DNA of 35,224 nucleotides from Clostridia bacterium (GCA_017467345.1 JAFTSI010000035.1:1-35224), one strand, 5' to 3'. Positions 14,816 through 24,669 are shown, numbered from the stretch's first letter. The notes: generated by a model from the letters alone, not told the origin. Translations and numbers: made by a program.

Positions 14816-14933
14816 AGAACTCATAGAAGATGGAGAAGACACGGTTGAGGCAAGAACTTCGCGTTGGTGGATTATAGAGCGCGCAAGGGAACTTGGCTAT
14901 GTTTTTGATGGCGATAAATTACTTGGTGAATAA
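14658..14933 (+). CDS. divIC: septum formation initiator, FtsB/DivIC family
   Basis: 91-residue bitopic division protein. A short cytoplasmic N-terminus is followed by one membrane segment (about 8-33) and a coiled coil (EKKKLNELEEQIAIYKELIEDG). The C-terminal DivIC motif reads WWIIERARELGYVFDGDKL. It bridges early and late divisome proteins. AAAGGAAAG precedes the ATG. It sits at the usual place after yabQ and touches the next gene: TAA ends at 14933 and ATG starts at 14934. Confidence 0.87.
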   Translation: MTEKKFKNLIVAGTVGAVLLLVILLSVMIFQIISISVEKKKLNELEEQIAIYKELIEDGEDTVEARTSRWWIIERARELGYVFDGDKLLGE

Positions 14934-15809
14934 ATGTCAAAATTATTCGGCGTAATAGATATCGGCTCAAACTCCGTTCGGCTAATGCTATCAAACGGTA
15001 GCAAAACGCTTTTCAAGTCAAACGAAATAACACGGCTTGCACAAGGTCAGGGCGAAGATTTAATGCTTACTAATGAAGCAATAGAACGAACTGCCTTGGC
15101 CGTTTTTAATTTTAATCGCTTGGCAATAGAAAAGGGCGCAAGCACTATTTATGCATTTGCCACGGCAAGCGCAAGAAAAGCCCCAAACAAACAGGCTTTG
15201 CTTGATAGAATAAACGAACTTTGTGGCGTATCTGTAGAAATAATCTCTGGCGAACAAGAAGCCTATTTAGGCGCGCTTGGCGCACTAAACGGTAAAGACG
15301 GAGTGGTTATTGATGTAGGTGGTGCAAGCACCGAAATAACGGTAAATAAAAATGGCAAAACCATTTACTCAAAAAGTATAAATGTAGGTTCTGTGTTTTT
15401 AACCGAACTTTTTGGGCAAGATAGTAAAAGGGTAGATGAATACCTAAAAAGCGCGCTAACCGAATACGGAACAATTAACTGCGAAAACCTTTCCGTTTAT
15501 AGTATAGGTGGAACGGCAACCACGGTGTCTGCCGTTATTCAAGAGTTAGAGCCGTATGACCCAACTAAAACTCACGGCCATTATGTAGATTTAATAAGCT
15601 TAAAAGCCTTAAAAGATAAACTCTATTCTTTAAGCGAAGTAGAGCGCGAAAAGTTAAAAGGCTTGCAACCAAAACGCGCAAAGGTAATAGCAAACGGTGT
15701 GGCAATACTTGTTTCCGTGCTTGAATATGCTAATTTTAACGGCTTTACCACCAGTGAAAATGATAATTTAGAAGGCTACTTAATAGAAAAATTAAAGGGC
15801 AATCAATAG
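14934..15809 (+). CDS. Ppx/GppA-family phosphatase (short form)
   Basis: 291-residue member of the exopolyphosphatase / guanosine pentaphosphatase family, an actin-like ATPase fold. Motifs: FGVIDIGSNSVRLMLSNG at the N-terminus (phosphate-1 loop), ATASARKAPNK, SGEQEAYLGALGAL with the catalytic Glu, VIDVGGASTEIT (phosphate-2 loop), and YSIGGTATTVSA. It lacks the C-terminal HD-like domain of long Ppx. The start abuts the divIC stop, so the two are co-translated. The paralogue at 34158 is longer. Polyphosphate and (p)ppGpp cannot be told apart as substrates from sequence. Confidence 0.88.
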   Translation: MSKLFGVIDIGSNSVRLMLSNGSKTLFKSNEITRLAQGQGEDLMLTNEAIERTALAVFNFNRLAIEKGASTIYAFATASARKAPNKQALLDRINELCGVSVEIISGEQEAYLGALGALNGKDGVVIDVGGASTEITVNKNGKTIYSKSINVGSVFLTELFGQDSKRVDEYLKSALTEYGTINCENLSVYSIGGTATTVSAVIQELEPYDPTKTHGHYVDLISLKALKDKLYSLSEVEREKLKGLQPKRAKVIANGVAILVSVLEYANFNGFTTSENDNLEGYLIEKLKGNQ

Positions 15810-15816
15810 GTGAAAA

Positions 15817-16938
15817 ATGAGTAGGAAATGGAACTTTATAAACAATGTGTTAAGTTTAGGTTTAACCATAGGCTTAATATTTTTATCTGCCACGGTAAAC
15901 AAAAATCCTTATAGTGGCGATATGGCAGGCTACATAGCCTTATATGTAGTTGGCGCAATAATCTTTGGAATACTAAACACACTATTCCACGAACTTGGCC
16001 ATGTAATCTCTGGCAAAATTAGGGGCTTTAAGTTTTATTCAATGACCGTTTGGTTTTTCCACTTCAAAAAAGAAAACGGCAAAATCAACTTTGGCTTTAA
16101 CTGGATAGGTAACGAAGCGGGCTACACCGAAATGATACCCACAAGAAAAGAAACCGTTGGTAAAGACTTTATGAAGATGACCCTTGGTGGCATAAACGCA
16201 TCTTTAATACTAACCATAATTTCTATATTGCCTATAATCTTTAACGCATATTTGCCCATAAAAGTATTTGCGCTATTAGCAATGGGCTTACCCGTATCTG
16301 TATACTTCTTTTTAGGCTCAGTATTGCCTATGATAAGCGACGGGGTTAAAAATGACGGTTTAACGGCACTTTCATATCACCGCAGAGATGAATCTTCAAG
16401 AGTGGGCGAAAGTGTGTTAAAGGCTCAAGCCGACCTTTATGCAGGCGTTTTGCCAAAAGACTTAAACGAAGAATTATTGTTCACCGTTCCACAAATTATG
16501 GAAGACGATTTGAACTTCGTAGCCCTTTTAGATTTAAGGTATGCTTATTATCTTGATAAAGGCGACTATGAAAACGCAGTAAAGGTAAACGAAAGATTGC
16601 TTGCTATTGACCGTTTGCCCAAGCAATACTATCTATCTGTTTTAGCCGAAAGTTTATATATCTATTCGGCAATCAACAAAAACGAAGAAAAGGCAGAAGA
16701 AACCCTTTACGACCTTGATAAATATATCAACTCTGTAAACACGGCACAAAACATAAGAATTAAACTTGCATATCTAATTGAAATACTTGGCGAAACAAGT
16801 GGCTTAGAAATGTTCTTTGACAAGGCAGAAAGGGAATGCAAAAAAATGCCCCTAAAAGGCGTTGCCGATTATGAGCGCAACCTAATTGCGCCCCTAAAAG
16901 CCAAAGCCGTTTTTGAAACCGAAACCGAAGAACAATAA
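15817..16938 (+). CDS. M50-like membrane metalloprotease with a helical C-terminal domain
   Basis: 373 residues. Two N-terminal hydrophobic segments lead into H58-E59-L60-G61-H62 inside a membrane helix (ILNTLFHELGHVISGKIRGF). Another pair of hydrophobic segments ends with PMISDGVKNDG, where D175 could be the third zinc ligand, as in the LDG/NPDG motif of site-2 proteases. Residues from about 195 on are soluble and alpha-helical, TPR-like in feel (AYYLDKGDYENAVKVNERLLAIDRLP). The substrate is unknown. It lies 7 nt after the Ppx gene, in the yabP-divIC cluster, so a role in envelope or spore protein processing is a guess. It resembles SpoIVFB only at the catalytic motif. Confidence 0.78.
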   Translation: MSRKWNFINNVLSLGLTIGLIFLSATVNKNPYSGDMAGYIALYVVGAIIFGILNTLFHELGHVISGKIRGFKFYSMTVWFFHFKKENGKINFGFNWIGNEAGYTEMIPTRKETVGKDFMKMTLGGINASLILTIISILPIIFNAYLPIKVFALLAMGLPVSVYFFLGSVLPMISDGVKNDGLTALSYHRRDESSRVGESVLKAQADLYAGVLPKDLNEELLFTVPQIMEDDLNFVALLDLRYAYYLDKGDYENAVKVNERLLAIDRLPKQYYLSVLAESLYIYSAINKNEEKAEETLYDLDKYINSVNTAQNIRIKLAYLIEILGETSGLEMFFDKAERECKKMPLKGVADYERNLIAPLKAKAVFETETEEQ

Positions 16939-16957
16939 TAAAAAAATAAAAACCCAA

Positions 16958-16984
16958 AAAGCACGGCAGTTGCCGTGCTTTTTA
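16958..16984 (+). terminator. terminator of the yabP-to-protease operon
   Basis: Stem AAAGCACGG / CCGTGCTTT with a small CAGTTG loop, followed by TTT, 19 nt after the protease stop. Confidence 0.82.
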
Positions 16985-17016
16985 ATTTATTCCACAACTT
17001 TTTTGCTCAGTAAAAA

Positions 17017-17112
17017 ATATCACTCACCGTAAGGTGAATATCACTTTCGCGTAAGCGAAAATATAACGCAAACGCAGTTTGCATATCTCTTGCCCGTTAG
17101 GGCAAATATCAC
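17017..17112. repeat. array of four short hairpins with 7-nt ATATCAC-like spacers
   Basis: Five 7-nt spacers (ATATCAC, ATATCAC, ATATAAC, ATATCTC, ATATCAC at 17017, 17038, 17061, 17083, 17106) frame four perfect hairpins: TCACC-GTAA-GGTGA, TTTCGC-GTAA-GCGAAA, GCAAAC-GCA-GTTTGC and TTGCCC-GTTA-GGGCAA. Stems differ completely in sequence but keep 5-6 bp and a 3-4-nt loop starting with G. Period is 21-23 bp. The array lies between a terminator and the 3' end of the minus-strand zinc-ribbon gene. It contains no gene. I do not recognise the repeat family. Confidence 0.85.
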
Positions 17113-17262
17113 TTATCCTATATACTCTAAATCGCTATAACAGTTAGGGCAAATGCGCTTGGTTTTTTTAGCACAATCTGTGCAAACAATATGCCCACAG
17201 TTAGGGCATTCAAGCATATTTCCCATAGTAATTTCATTGTTACAATTTCTACATTTACTCAT
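17113..17262 (-). CDS. small zinc-ribbon protein
   Basis: 49 residues dominated by four CxxC pairs: CRNC, CPNCG, CTDC and CPNC, with short basic stretches between. It looks like two zinc-binding ribbons or one treble-clef plus ribbon. ATG 17262 is chosen because the zinc-ribbon sequence begins there and AAAGG lies upstream at a somewhat long spacing of 10 nt. The longer frame to 17544 runs through the gyrB promoter and into gyrB on the other strand and is unlikely to be coding. It is divergent from gyrB, with its 3' end on the hairpin array. Function unknown. Confidence 0.65.
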   Translation of the reverse strand: MSKCRNCNNEITMGNMLECPNCGHIVCTDCAKKTKRICPNCYSDLEYIG

Positions 17263-17374
17263 AATAATTTTGCCTTTAAAAGTATTATTTTTCAAAAAGG
17301 AACAAGTTATTCGCAAAAAGGCAAAAAAAGTGGCTATTAAAACTATAAATAGTTTTAAAAAATGCAAAATAGGC

Positions 17375-17403
17375 TTGTTTTTTTTGGGAATATATGGTAT
17401 AAT
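17375..17403 (+). promoter_or_regulatory. promoter of gyrBA
   Basis: TTGTTT, 17-nt spacer, TATAAT with an extended -10 (TGG directly before), 38 nt before the gyrB ATG. Confidence 0.75.
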
Positions 17404-17423
17404 TTTATTGCTATAAAAAATAA

Positions 17424-19349
<1,926 letters not shown>

Positions 19350-19367
19350 TAAAAGGGAGAAAGCACA

Positions 19368-21902
19368 ATGTCTAAGAAAGAAGCGCTTGCCGCATTATCA
19401 GCGGAGTTCAAAGCAACGCTTGAAAAAACAAAACTTATAAATGTAGAAGTAAATAACGAAGTAAAGAAATCATTTATCGCCTATGCAATGGCGGTAAATG
19501 TATCGCGTGCTATACCTGATGTGCGCGACGGTATGAAACCAGTTCACCGCCGTATTTTATACGCAATGCACGATATGGGCTTAACATACGATAAGGGCTA
19601 CAAGAAATGCGCAAAAATCGTAGGTGAAGTATTAGGTAAATACCACCCACATGGCGACTCATCAGTATATGATGCGCTTGTTCGTATGGCTCAAGACTTT
19701 TCTATTAACTTCCCACTTGTAGATGGTCACGGAAACTTCGGTTCTGTTGACGGTGATAAAGCGGCGGCATATCGTTACACCGAAGCAAGGCTTTCAAAAC
19801 TTGCCAACGAAATGCTACGCGAAATTGATAAAGACACGGTAGATTTTTACCCCAACTTTGACGATACTGAAATGCAACCAGAAGTATTGCCATCGCGTAT
19901 TCCTAACATTTTAGTTAACGGTGCAGATGGTATTGCAGTAGGTATGGCAACAAATATTCCACCACACAACCTTGCCGAAGTAATCAATGCGTGTATTGCC
20001 GTAATGGACAACTCTGAAATCACAGTTGATGAACTTATGGAATACTTGCCTGCGCCTGATTATCCCACAGGTGGTGTGCTTATGGGTAGAGCGGGCATAA
20101 AGGAAGCATACAAAACTGGTAAAGGTGGATTTGTTCTTCGTGCGAAAACCGAAATTGAAGAACTACCAAACGGTAGGGAAAGAATAGTCGTAACCGAAAT
20201 CCCATATCAAGTAAACAAGGAAATGCTTGTAAAAACTATTGCAGACCTTGTTAAAGATAAAAAAATTGAAGGCATTAGCGATTTGCGTGACGAGTCTGAT
20301 AGGCACGGTATGCGCATTTCAATTGACCTTAAAAAAGATGCTAATGCTCAAGTAGTATTAAATACCTTATTCAAACACACCAACTTACAAGTTAAAGATG
20401 GCATTATCTTATTAGCCCTTGTAGATGGCGAGCCAAAGGTATTAAACTTAAAAGAAATATTAACCCACTATATCGCGCACCAAGAATCGGTTATAAAGAG
20501 AAGAACGCGTTTTGAACTCAACAAAGCCGAAGAGCGTGGACACATAGTAGAAGGCTTGGTAAAAGCACTTTCAAACATTGATAGAGTAATTGAGATTATC
20601 AAACAAGCAAGCGATAAAAACTCTGCTTGCGAAGCGCTTATGGAAGAGTTTGTGTTAAGCGATAAACAAGCCAACGCAATTTTGGAAATGAGATTGCAAC
20701 GCTTAACTGCAATGGAAGTTGAAAAACTCAACGAAGAACTTGTTGCTCTTCACAACACTATTGCCGACCGTAAAGATATTTTGGCTAATGATGAACGCGT
20801 TAAAGCAATCGTTAAAGCCGATATGGAAGAAATCAAAAACAAATACCCATCACCAAGAAAAACCGAACTTTCATACGATTATGGCGATATAGACATTGCC
20901 GATATGATACCGGTTGAAGATGTTGTTATTAGTATGACTCACGCAGGCTATGTAAAACGCTTACCTGTTGATGAATACAGAACTCAACGCCGTGGTGGTG
21001 TAGGAATTACTGCTCATAAACCCAAGGAAGAAGACTTTGTTGATAATATGTTTATCACAAGCACGCACGACGATATATTGTTCTTCACCGATAAAGGTAA
21101 GGTATATGCAACAAAGGGCTATATGATACCCGAAGCGCAAAGAACTGCAAGGGGCAGGGCAATAGTAAACCTTATCCAAATTGAACAAGGCGAAAAGGTA
21201 TGCGCAATGCTCCCCTTGAAAGCCGACGCTGAAGGCTTTATGGTTTTAGCAACTAAAAACGGACTTATCAAGAAAACTGCGCTTGCTGAATTTGCTAACA
21301 TTAGAAAAACTGGTAAGATTGCAATTAGAATTGTTGATGGCGACGAACTTATTTCAGTTCAACTCTCTAACGGTTCTGATGAAATCATTATGGCATCTCA
21401 CGAAGGTAAGTGCATAAGATTTAGCGAAACTGATGTTAGACCTATGGGTCGTGATACTCAAGGTGTTAAGAGTATGGACTTAAATGAAGGCGACTATATG
21501 GTAGATATGTCTATCATCAAAGAGGGCTACGAAGTAATCACAATGACCGAAAATGGTTATGGTAAGTGTAGCAGTATTGAAGATTATAGATTGCAAGGCA
21601 GAAACGGTAAGGGTATTAAGGCAGGCACATTCAACTCTAAAACTGGTAAACTTGTAAGCCTAAAACTTATAAGCGATAATGATGATGTTATGATAATAAC
21701 TTCTGCGGGAACTATTATAAGGGTAGCATCAAGCGATATCAGTAGAATAGGCCGTGATACTCAAGGCGTAAGGGTAATGAGAATAAGCGATTCAAATGTA
21801 TCAAAAATAGCAATCGTTCCCAAAACCGAAGAAGATGAACAAGTAGAGGGCGAAGAAAGTGCTGATGAAACAACTGAAACTGCTCCCGAAACTGCCGAAT
21901 AA
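19368..21902 (+). CDS. gyrA: DNA gyrase subunit A
   Basis: Breakage-reunion subunit of gyrase, 844 residues. Active-site tyrosine Y137 lies in AAAYRYTEARLS. The quinolone-resistance region reads HPHGDSSVYDALVRMAQ with S98 and D102 at the positions of E. coli S83 and D87, i.e. wild-type, drug-sensitive residues. The wrapping domain begins with the GyrA box QRRGGVG (YRTQRRGGVGITAHKPKEEDF), a variant of QRRGGRG. The last 25 residues are an acidic Glu/Thr tail. AAGGGAG is the ribosome-binding site. It is co-transcribed with gyrB and ends at a strong terminator. Confidence 0.97.
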   Translation: MSKKEALAALSAEFKATLEKTKLINVEVNNEVKKSFIAYAMAVNVSRAIPDVRDGMKPVHRRILYAMHDMGLTYDKGYKKCAKIVGEVLGKYHPHGDSSVYDALVRMAQDFSINFPLVDGHGNFGSVDGDKAAAYRYTEARLSKLANEMLREIDKDTVDFYPNFDDTEMQPEVLPSRIPNILVNGADGIAVGMATNIPPHNLAEVINACIAVMDNSEITVDELMEYLPAPDYPTGGVLMGRAGIKEAYKTGKGGFVLRAKTEIEELPNGRERIVVTEIPYQVNKEMLVKTIADLVKDKKIEGISDLRDESDRHGMRISIDLKKDANAQVVLNTLFKHTNLQVKDGIILLALVDGEPKVLNLKEILTHYIAHQESVIKRRTRFELNKAEERGHIVEGLVKALSNIDRVIEIIKQASDKNSACEALMEEFVLSDKQANAILEMRLQRLTAMEVEKLNEELVALHNTIADRKDILANDERVKAIVKADMEEIKNKYPSPRKTELSYDYGDIDIADMIPVEDVVISMTHAGYVKRLPVDEYRTQRRGGVGITAHKPKEEDFVDNMFITSTHDDILFFTDKGKVYATKGYMIPEAQRTARGRAIVNLIQIEQGEKVCAMLPLKADAEGFMVLATKNGLIKKTALAEFANIRKTGKIAIRIVDGDELISVQLSNGSDEIIMASHEGKCIRFSETDVRPMGRDTQGVKSMDLNEGDYMVDMSIIKEGYEVITMTENGYGKCSSIEDYRLQGRNGKGIKAGTFNSKTGKLVSLKLISDNDDVMIITSAGTIIRVASSDISRIGRDTQGVRVMRISDSNVSKIAIVPKTEEDEQVEGEESADETTETAPETAE

Positions 21903-21920
21903 ACACAAAAAATAAAGTTA

Positions 21921-21960
21921 AAACACACCCTTTAAAGTAAGAAAAAGGGTGTGTTTTTAT
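21921..21960 (+). terminator. terminator of gyrBA
   Basis: Stem AAAACACACCCTTT / AAAGGGTGTGTTTT with an A-rich loop and a T tract. The rest of the gap to 22079 is A+T-rich with no feature I can support. Confidence 0.82.
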
Positions 21961-22079
21961 TATGCCAAAAAACCTAAAAGATTTATACAATTTAAAAATT
22001 TAAAACTATCATTTATAGCCATAAAAGTTAATATACATATAACGAAACTGTGGTTTTTAAAAGTGTTAAAACACGGTTA

Positions 22080-22124
22080 AAATTGTCAATAACTCTGTCA
22101 ACAACTCCCACTTGTTGACAATTT
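22080..22124. repeat. nested direct and inverted repeats upstream of cwlD
   Basis: TGTCAATAACTC and TGTCAACAACTC are adjacent 12-nt direct repeats (one mismatch). The following TTGTTGACAATTT can pair either with the first (AAATTGTCAA / TTGACAATTT, 10 bp) or with the second (GTCAACAA / TTGTTGAC, 8 bp, loop CTCCCAC). This is a mutually exclusive pair of hairpins or a multi-site operator, 17 nt before the cwlD ATG. TTGACA inside it could be a -35 box, but no -10 is found at the right distance. Confidence 0.6.
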
Positions 22125-22140
22125 AGGCGGTAAAAAAGAT

Positions 22141-22857
22141 ATGTTTGTAATAAAAAGAAGCAAAATTGTAATAGTAGTTGCCCTTATATTAACCTTTATA
22201 ACTTTTGTAATTTGCGTGTCTAATTTAGGTGCAAAACCTATTGATGAAACTGATATTGATAAACTAAAAATCGTGCTTGATGCAGGGCACGGTGGCATAG
22301 ATGGTGGCGCAATCGGTGTAAAAACAGGCGCAAAGGAAAGTGAACTAAACCTTAAGGTAGTAAAAAAACTTGAAAAATACCTTTTAAGTGGTGGTTTTAA
22401 GGTGGTGTTAACAAGGTCAACTGATGCAGGTTTATACGGCACGGCAACAGTAAATCGCAAAAAGAAAGATATGCAAAAACGAAAAAGCATTATAGATAAA
22501 GCAAGGCCCGATTTAGTTATTAGCGTGCATATGAATAAGTTTAGTTCGTCAAATCGTCGTGGCGCGCAGGTATTTTATAACGATAAAAACGAATTAGGAA
22601 AACGGCTTGCAAATAGCGTTCAAAACTCATTTAACAGTATGGAAGAGTGTGTTAAACAAACAAGTGCGCTAAAAGGGGATTATTATCTACTAAATTATTT
22701 AGATTATCCTTGCATAATTGCAGAGTGTGGATTTTTATCAAACCCAGAAGATGAACTGCTACTTACAAGCGAAGAATACCAAGATAAAATTGCCTATGCA
22801 ATATTTAAGGGAATGATAGATTATTTTTCAGTATCAAGCATAAAGTTTTGCTATTAA
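22141..22857 (+). CDS. cwlD: N-acetylmuramoyl-L-alanine amidase, CwlD type
   Basis: Amidase_3 zinc enzyme that cleaves the amide bond between N-acetylmuramic acid and the stem peptide. In spore formers CwlD makes the muramic-lactam of the cortex. 238 residues: N-terminal signal anchor (about 8-28), then H50 in VLDAGHGGIDGGA, E66 (GAKESELNL), a His in ISVHMNKF, and the catalytic Glu in IIAECGFLSNPEDE. The long insert RKKKDMQKRKSIID and the end EEYQDKIAYAIFKGMIDYF match CwlD better than general cell-separation amidases. It stands alone, preceded by unusual repeats and followed by a terminator. Confidence 0.87.
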   Translation: MFVIKRSKIVIVVALILTFITFVICVSNLGAKPIDETDIDKLKIVLDAGHGGIDGGAIGVKTGAKESELNLKVVKKLEKYLLSGGFKVVLTRSTDAGLYGTATVNRKKKDMQKRKSIIDKARPDLVISVHMNKFSSSNRRGAQVFYNDKNELGKRLANSVQNSFNSMEECVKQTSALKGDYYLLNYLDYPCIIAECGFLSNPEDELLLTSEEYQDKIAYAIFKGMIDYFSVSSIKFCY

Positions 22858-22865
22858 AAAAATAA

Positions 22866-22896
22866 AAGGTCGGAGTAATTTTATTCCGACTTTTCT
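22866..22896 (+). terminator. terminator of cwlD
   Basis: Stem AAGGTCGGAGTAA / TTATTCCGACTTTT with a short loop and one wobble, followed by T-rich sequence, 9 nt past the stop. Confidence 0.83.
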
Positions 22897-22897
22897 A

Positions 22898-22926
22898 TTG
22901 TAATTTTTTAAAAAGTATATTATAAT
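22898..22926 (+). promoter_or_regulatory. promoter of the mrnC-rlmB-sigma-dnaX-yaaK-recR cluster
   Basis: TTGTAA, 17-nt spacer, TATAAT, 29 nt before the mrnC start. No terminator is seen between here and 27246, so the six genes may form one transcript. Confidence 0.7.
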
Positions 22927-22955
22927 AATAAAATAAAGAAAAATGGAGTAGTTTG

Positions 22956-23360
22956 GTGTTTAAGTTATCGGATAAACTAACAAAAGAAAAAGCAAGGGCA
23001 ATAAACTCAATAGTATTAGCCTCTGTTGGTGATGCAGTATATTCACTATTTGTCCGTGAAAAACTTGCTTTTAGCCACGATGCAAAGGCAAACGAACTTA
23101 ACAAACTTGCTACGAAAGAAGTAAAAGCCACGGCTCAAGCCCAATTAATAGGTGAACTTTTGCCACTTTTAACAGAAGAAGAACTTGCCGTGTATAAAAG
23201 GGCAAGGAACGCAAAAAAAACCACAAGGGCAAAGAGCGCAAGTGTAGTGGAATACAATATGTCAACAGGATTTGAAGCCTTGCTTGGATATTTATACATT
23301 TGTGGCGAAGAAGAAAGGCTTAACTATTTACTCAACGGGGGAAAGACTAATGAAAATTGA
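22956..23360 (+). CDS. mrnC: Mini-ribonuclease III
   Basis: A dimeric RNase III catalytic domain without the dsRNA-binding domain, which processes 23S rRNA in Firmicutes. About 134 residues. The signature SIVLASVGDAVYSLFVREKL carries the catalytic Asp, and the end GFEALLGYLYICGEEERLNYLL carries the catalytic Glu. The start is GTG 22956 (8 nt after GGAG) or TTG 22953 (5 nt after it); I prefer the GTG on spacing. It overlaps the start of rlmB by 11 nt. Gene order mrnC-rlmB-sigH is standard in Clostridia and Bacilli. Confidence 0.92.
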   Translation: MFKLSDKLTKEKARAINSIVLASVGDAVYSLFVREKLAFSHDAKANELNKLATKEVKATAQAQLIGELLPLLTEEELAVYKRARNAKKTTRAKSASVVEYNMSTGFEALLGYLYICGEEERLNYLLNGGKTNEN

Positions 23361-24072
23361 AGGAAGAAATGCAATTCACGAATTACTTAAAACTGATAAA
23401 GAAATAGATAAAATACTTGTCCAAAAAGACTTAAAAGATGATGCAAGCAAACGCTTAATAAACATAATTAAGTCAAAGCGCGTAAAACTTCAACTTGTTG
23501 ATAAATATGTTATTGAAAAGGAAAGCGAAGGCAAGCGCAGTCAAGGATTTATCGCATTTGTGTCTGATTATAAATATTTTGATTTAGAAGATATTATTGA
23601 AGACGCAAAAGAAAAAGATGGATTTATAGTAGTATTAAACGAAATACTTGACCCACATAACCTTGGCAGTATCATAAGGGTATGCGAATGCGCAGGTGTT
23701 GATGGAATAGTTATCGGGAAAGACCGTTCTGCCTCTGTAAGCGACACGGTAATGCGTATATCTGCGGGCGCGCTTAATCATGTAAAGGTAGCAAGAGTAG
23801 TAAACATAAATACTGCCATTGAAAAACTAAAAGAAAACGGCTACTGGGTATATGGTTTAGAAATTGACGGTGGCGAGATTTATAAAACCGACTTAAAGGG
23901 TAAACTTGTATTAGTAATCGGTGGCGAAGATAGTGGTGTTAAAAAACTCACCAAATCCAAGTGCGACGGTGTTGTAAAAATCCCAATGTGTGGAAAGGTA
24001 AACTCACTAAACGCAAGTGTTGCGTGTGGTATTGCCGTATTTGAAGCATTAAGGCAACGCACAGGTAAATAA
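23350..24072 (+). CDS. rlmB: 23S rRNA 2'-O-methyltransferase, RlmB/TrmH (SpoU) family
   Basis: SpoU-type methyltransferase that uses S-adenosylmethionine, probably on 23S rRNA G2251. 240 residues starting MKIEGRNAIHELLK at ATG 23350, inside the end of mrnC. This start is chosen over upstream codons because the family begins here and upstream sequence is mrnC in another frame. An N-terminal SpoU substrate-binding domain (1-75) is followed by the trefoil-knot domain with VVLNEILDPHNLGSIIRVCECAG (Asn and Arg of motif 1), VIGGEDSGV (motif 2) and IPMCGKVNSLNASVACGI (motif 3). All three motifs are intact. Confidence 0.92.
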   Translation: MKIEGRNAIHELLKTDKEIDKILVQKDLKDDASKRLINIIKSKRVKLQLVDKYVIEKESEGKRSQGFIAFVSDYKYFDLEDIIEDAKEKDGFIVVLNEILDPHNLGSIIRVCECAGVDGIVIGKDRSASVSDTVMRISAGALNHVKVARVVNINTAIEKLKENGYWVYGLEIDGGEIYKTDLKGKLVLVIGGEDSGVKKLTKSKCDGVVKIPMCGKVNSLNASVACGIAVFEALRQRTGK

Positions 24073-24083
24073 ACATAGGGAAA

Positions 24084-24668
24084 ATGATGGAAGAATACAA
24101 AAGTATAACTAACGAAGTGCTTTGTGAAATGGCTCAGTCTGGCGATAAAGATGCCGAAAATGAACTACTTCAAAGATACGAGAATAGAATTATTCAAATA
24201 GTAAGAAGAAAAAAATATTATATCGCTGGTTTTGATGATGATGTTTGGATTCAAGAAGGCAGAATTATCATTTACAAAGCCATAAGAAAGTATAAAAGTG
24301 GCAATAATTTTGATGCTTATATCAATAAATGCATATTAAACGCCGTTTTAACAAGAGTTAGTAAAAGCATTAATAATAAAAAAAACAACGAAAAAAACCT
24401 ATCAATTGAAGATAAACTTGATGAGATAGATAACTCAAAACTTGTAGCAACACTCATCACTCCAGAAGTTGAGTATATAAATGCAGAAAGCGAATTAGAA
24501 ATAAAAAAGAAATTGAGTAGTTTAGAATACGAAATATTTCAATATCGCTTAAAAGGCTATTCATATTTAGAGATTGCCAAAATACTTAATAAATCAAAAA
24601 AAGATATTGACAACGCAATACAGCGCAGTAGAAAAAAATTAAAGTCATTAGTAAGCAAAGGGGAATAA
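24084..24668 (+). CDS. sigma-70 family factor, divergent SigH-like
   Basis: 194 residues. Region 2 is recognisable: AGFDDDVWIQEGRIIIYKAIRKYKSG (about 48-73) followed by FDAYINKCILNAVLTRVSKS. A charged linker leads to region 4 with a helix-turn-helix: LSSLEYEIFQYRLKGYSYLEIAKILNKSKKDIDNAIQRSRKKL. Position after mrnC-rlmB is where sigH (sigma-30, entry into sporulation and stationary phase) sits in Firmicutes, but the sequence is clearly diverged: VWIQEGRIIIYKAIRK stands where SigH reads DIIQEGMIGLYKAIRD. Two ATGs (24084, 24087) are in tandem; AGGG is better placed for the second. It touches dnaX with a 1-nt gap. Confidence 0.8.
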   Translation: MMEEYKSITNEVLCEMAQSGDKDAENELLQRYENRIIQIVRRKKYYIAGFDDDVWIQEGRIIIYKAIRKYKSGNNFDAYINKCILNAVLTRVSKSINNKKNNEKNLSIEDKLDEIDNSKLVATLITPEVEYINAESELEIKKKLSSLEYEIFQYRLKGYSYLEIAKILNKSKKDIDNAIQRSRKKLKSLVSKGE

Positions 24669-24669
24669 A

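Noticed and set aside
17017-17112. CRISPR array
   Set aside because: The regular units have variable palindromic parts and 7-nt constant spacers, the opposite of CRISPR, and no cas gene is near.
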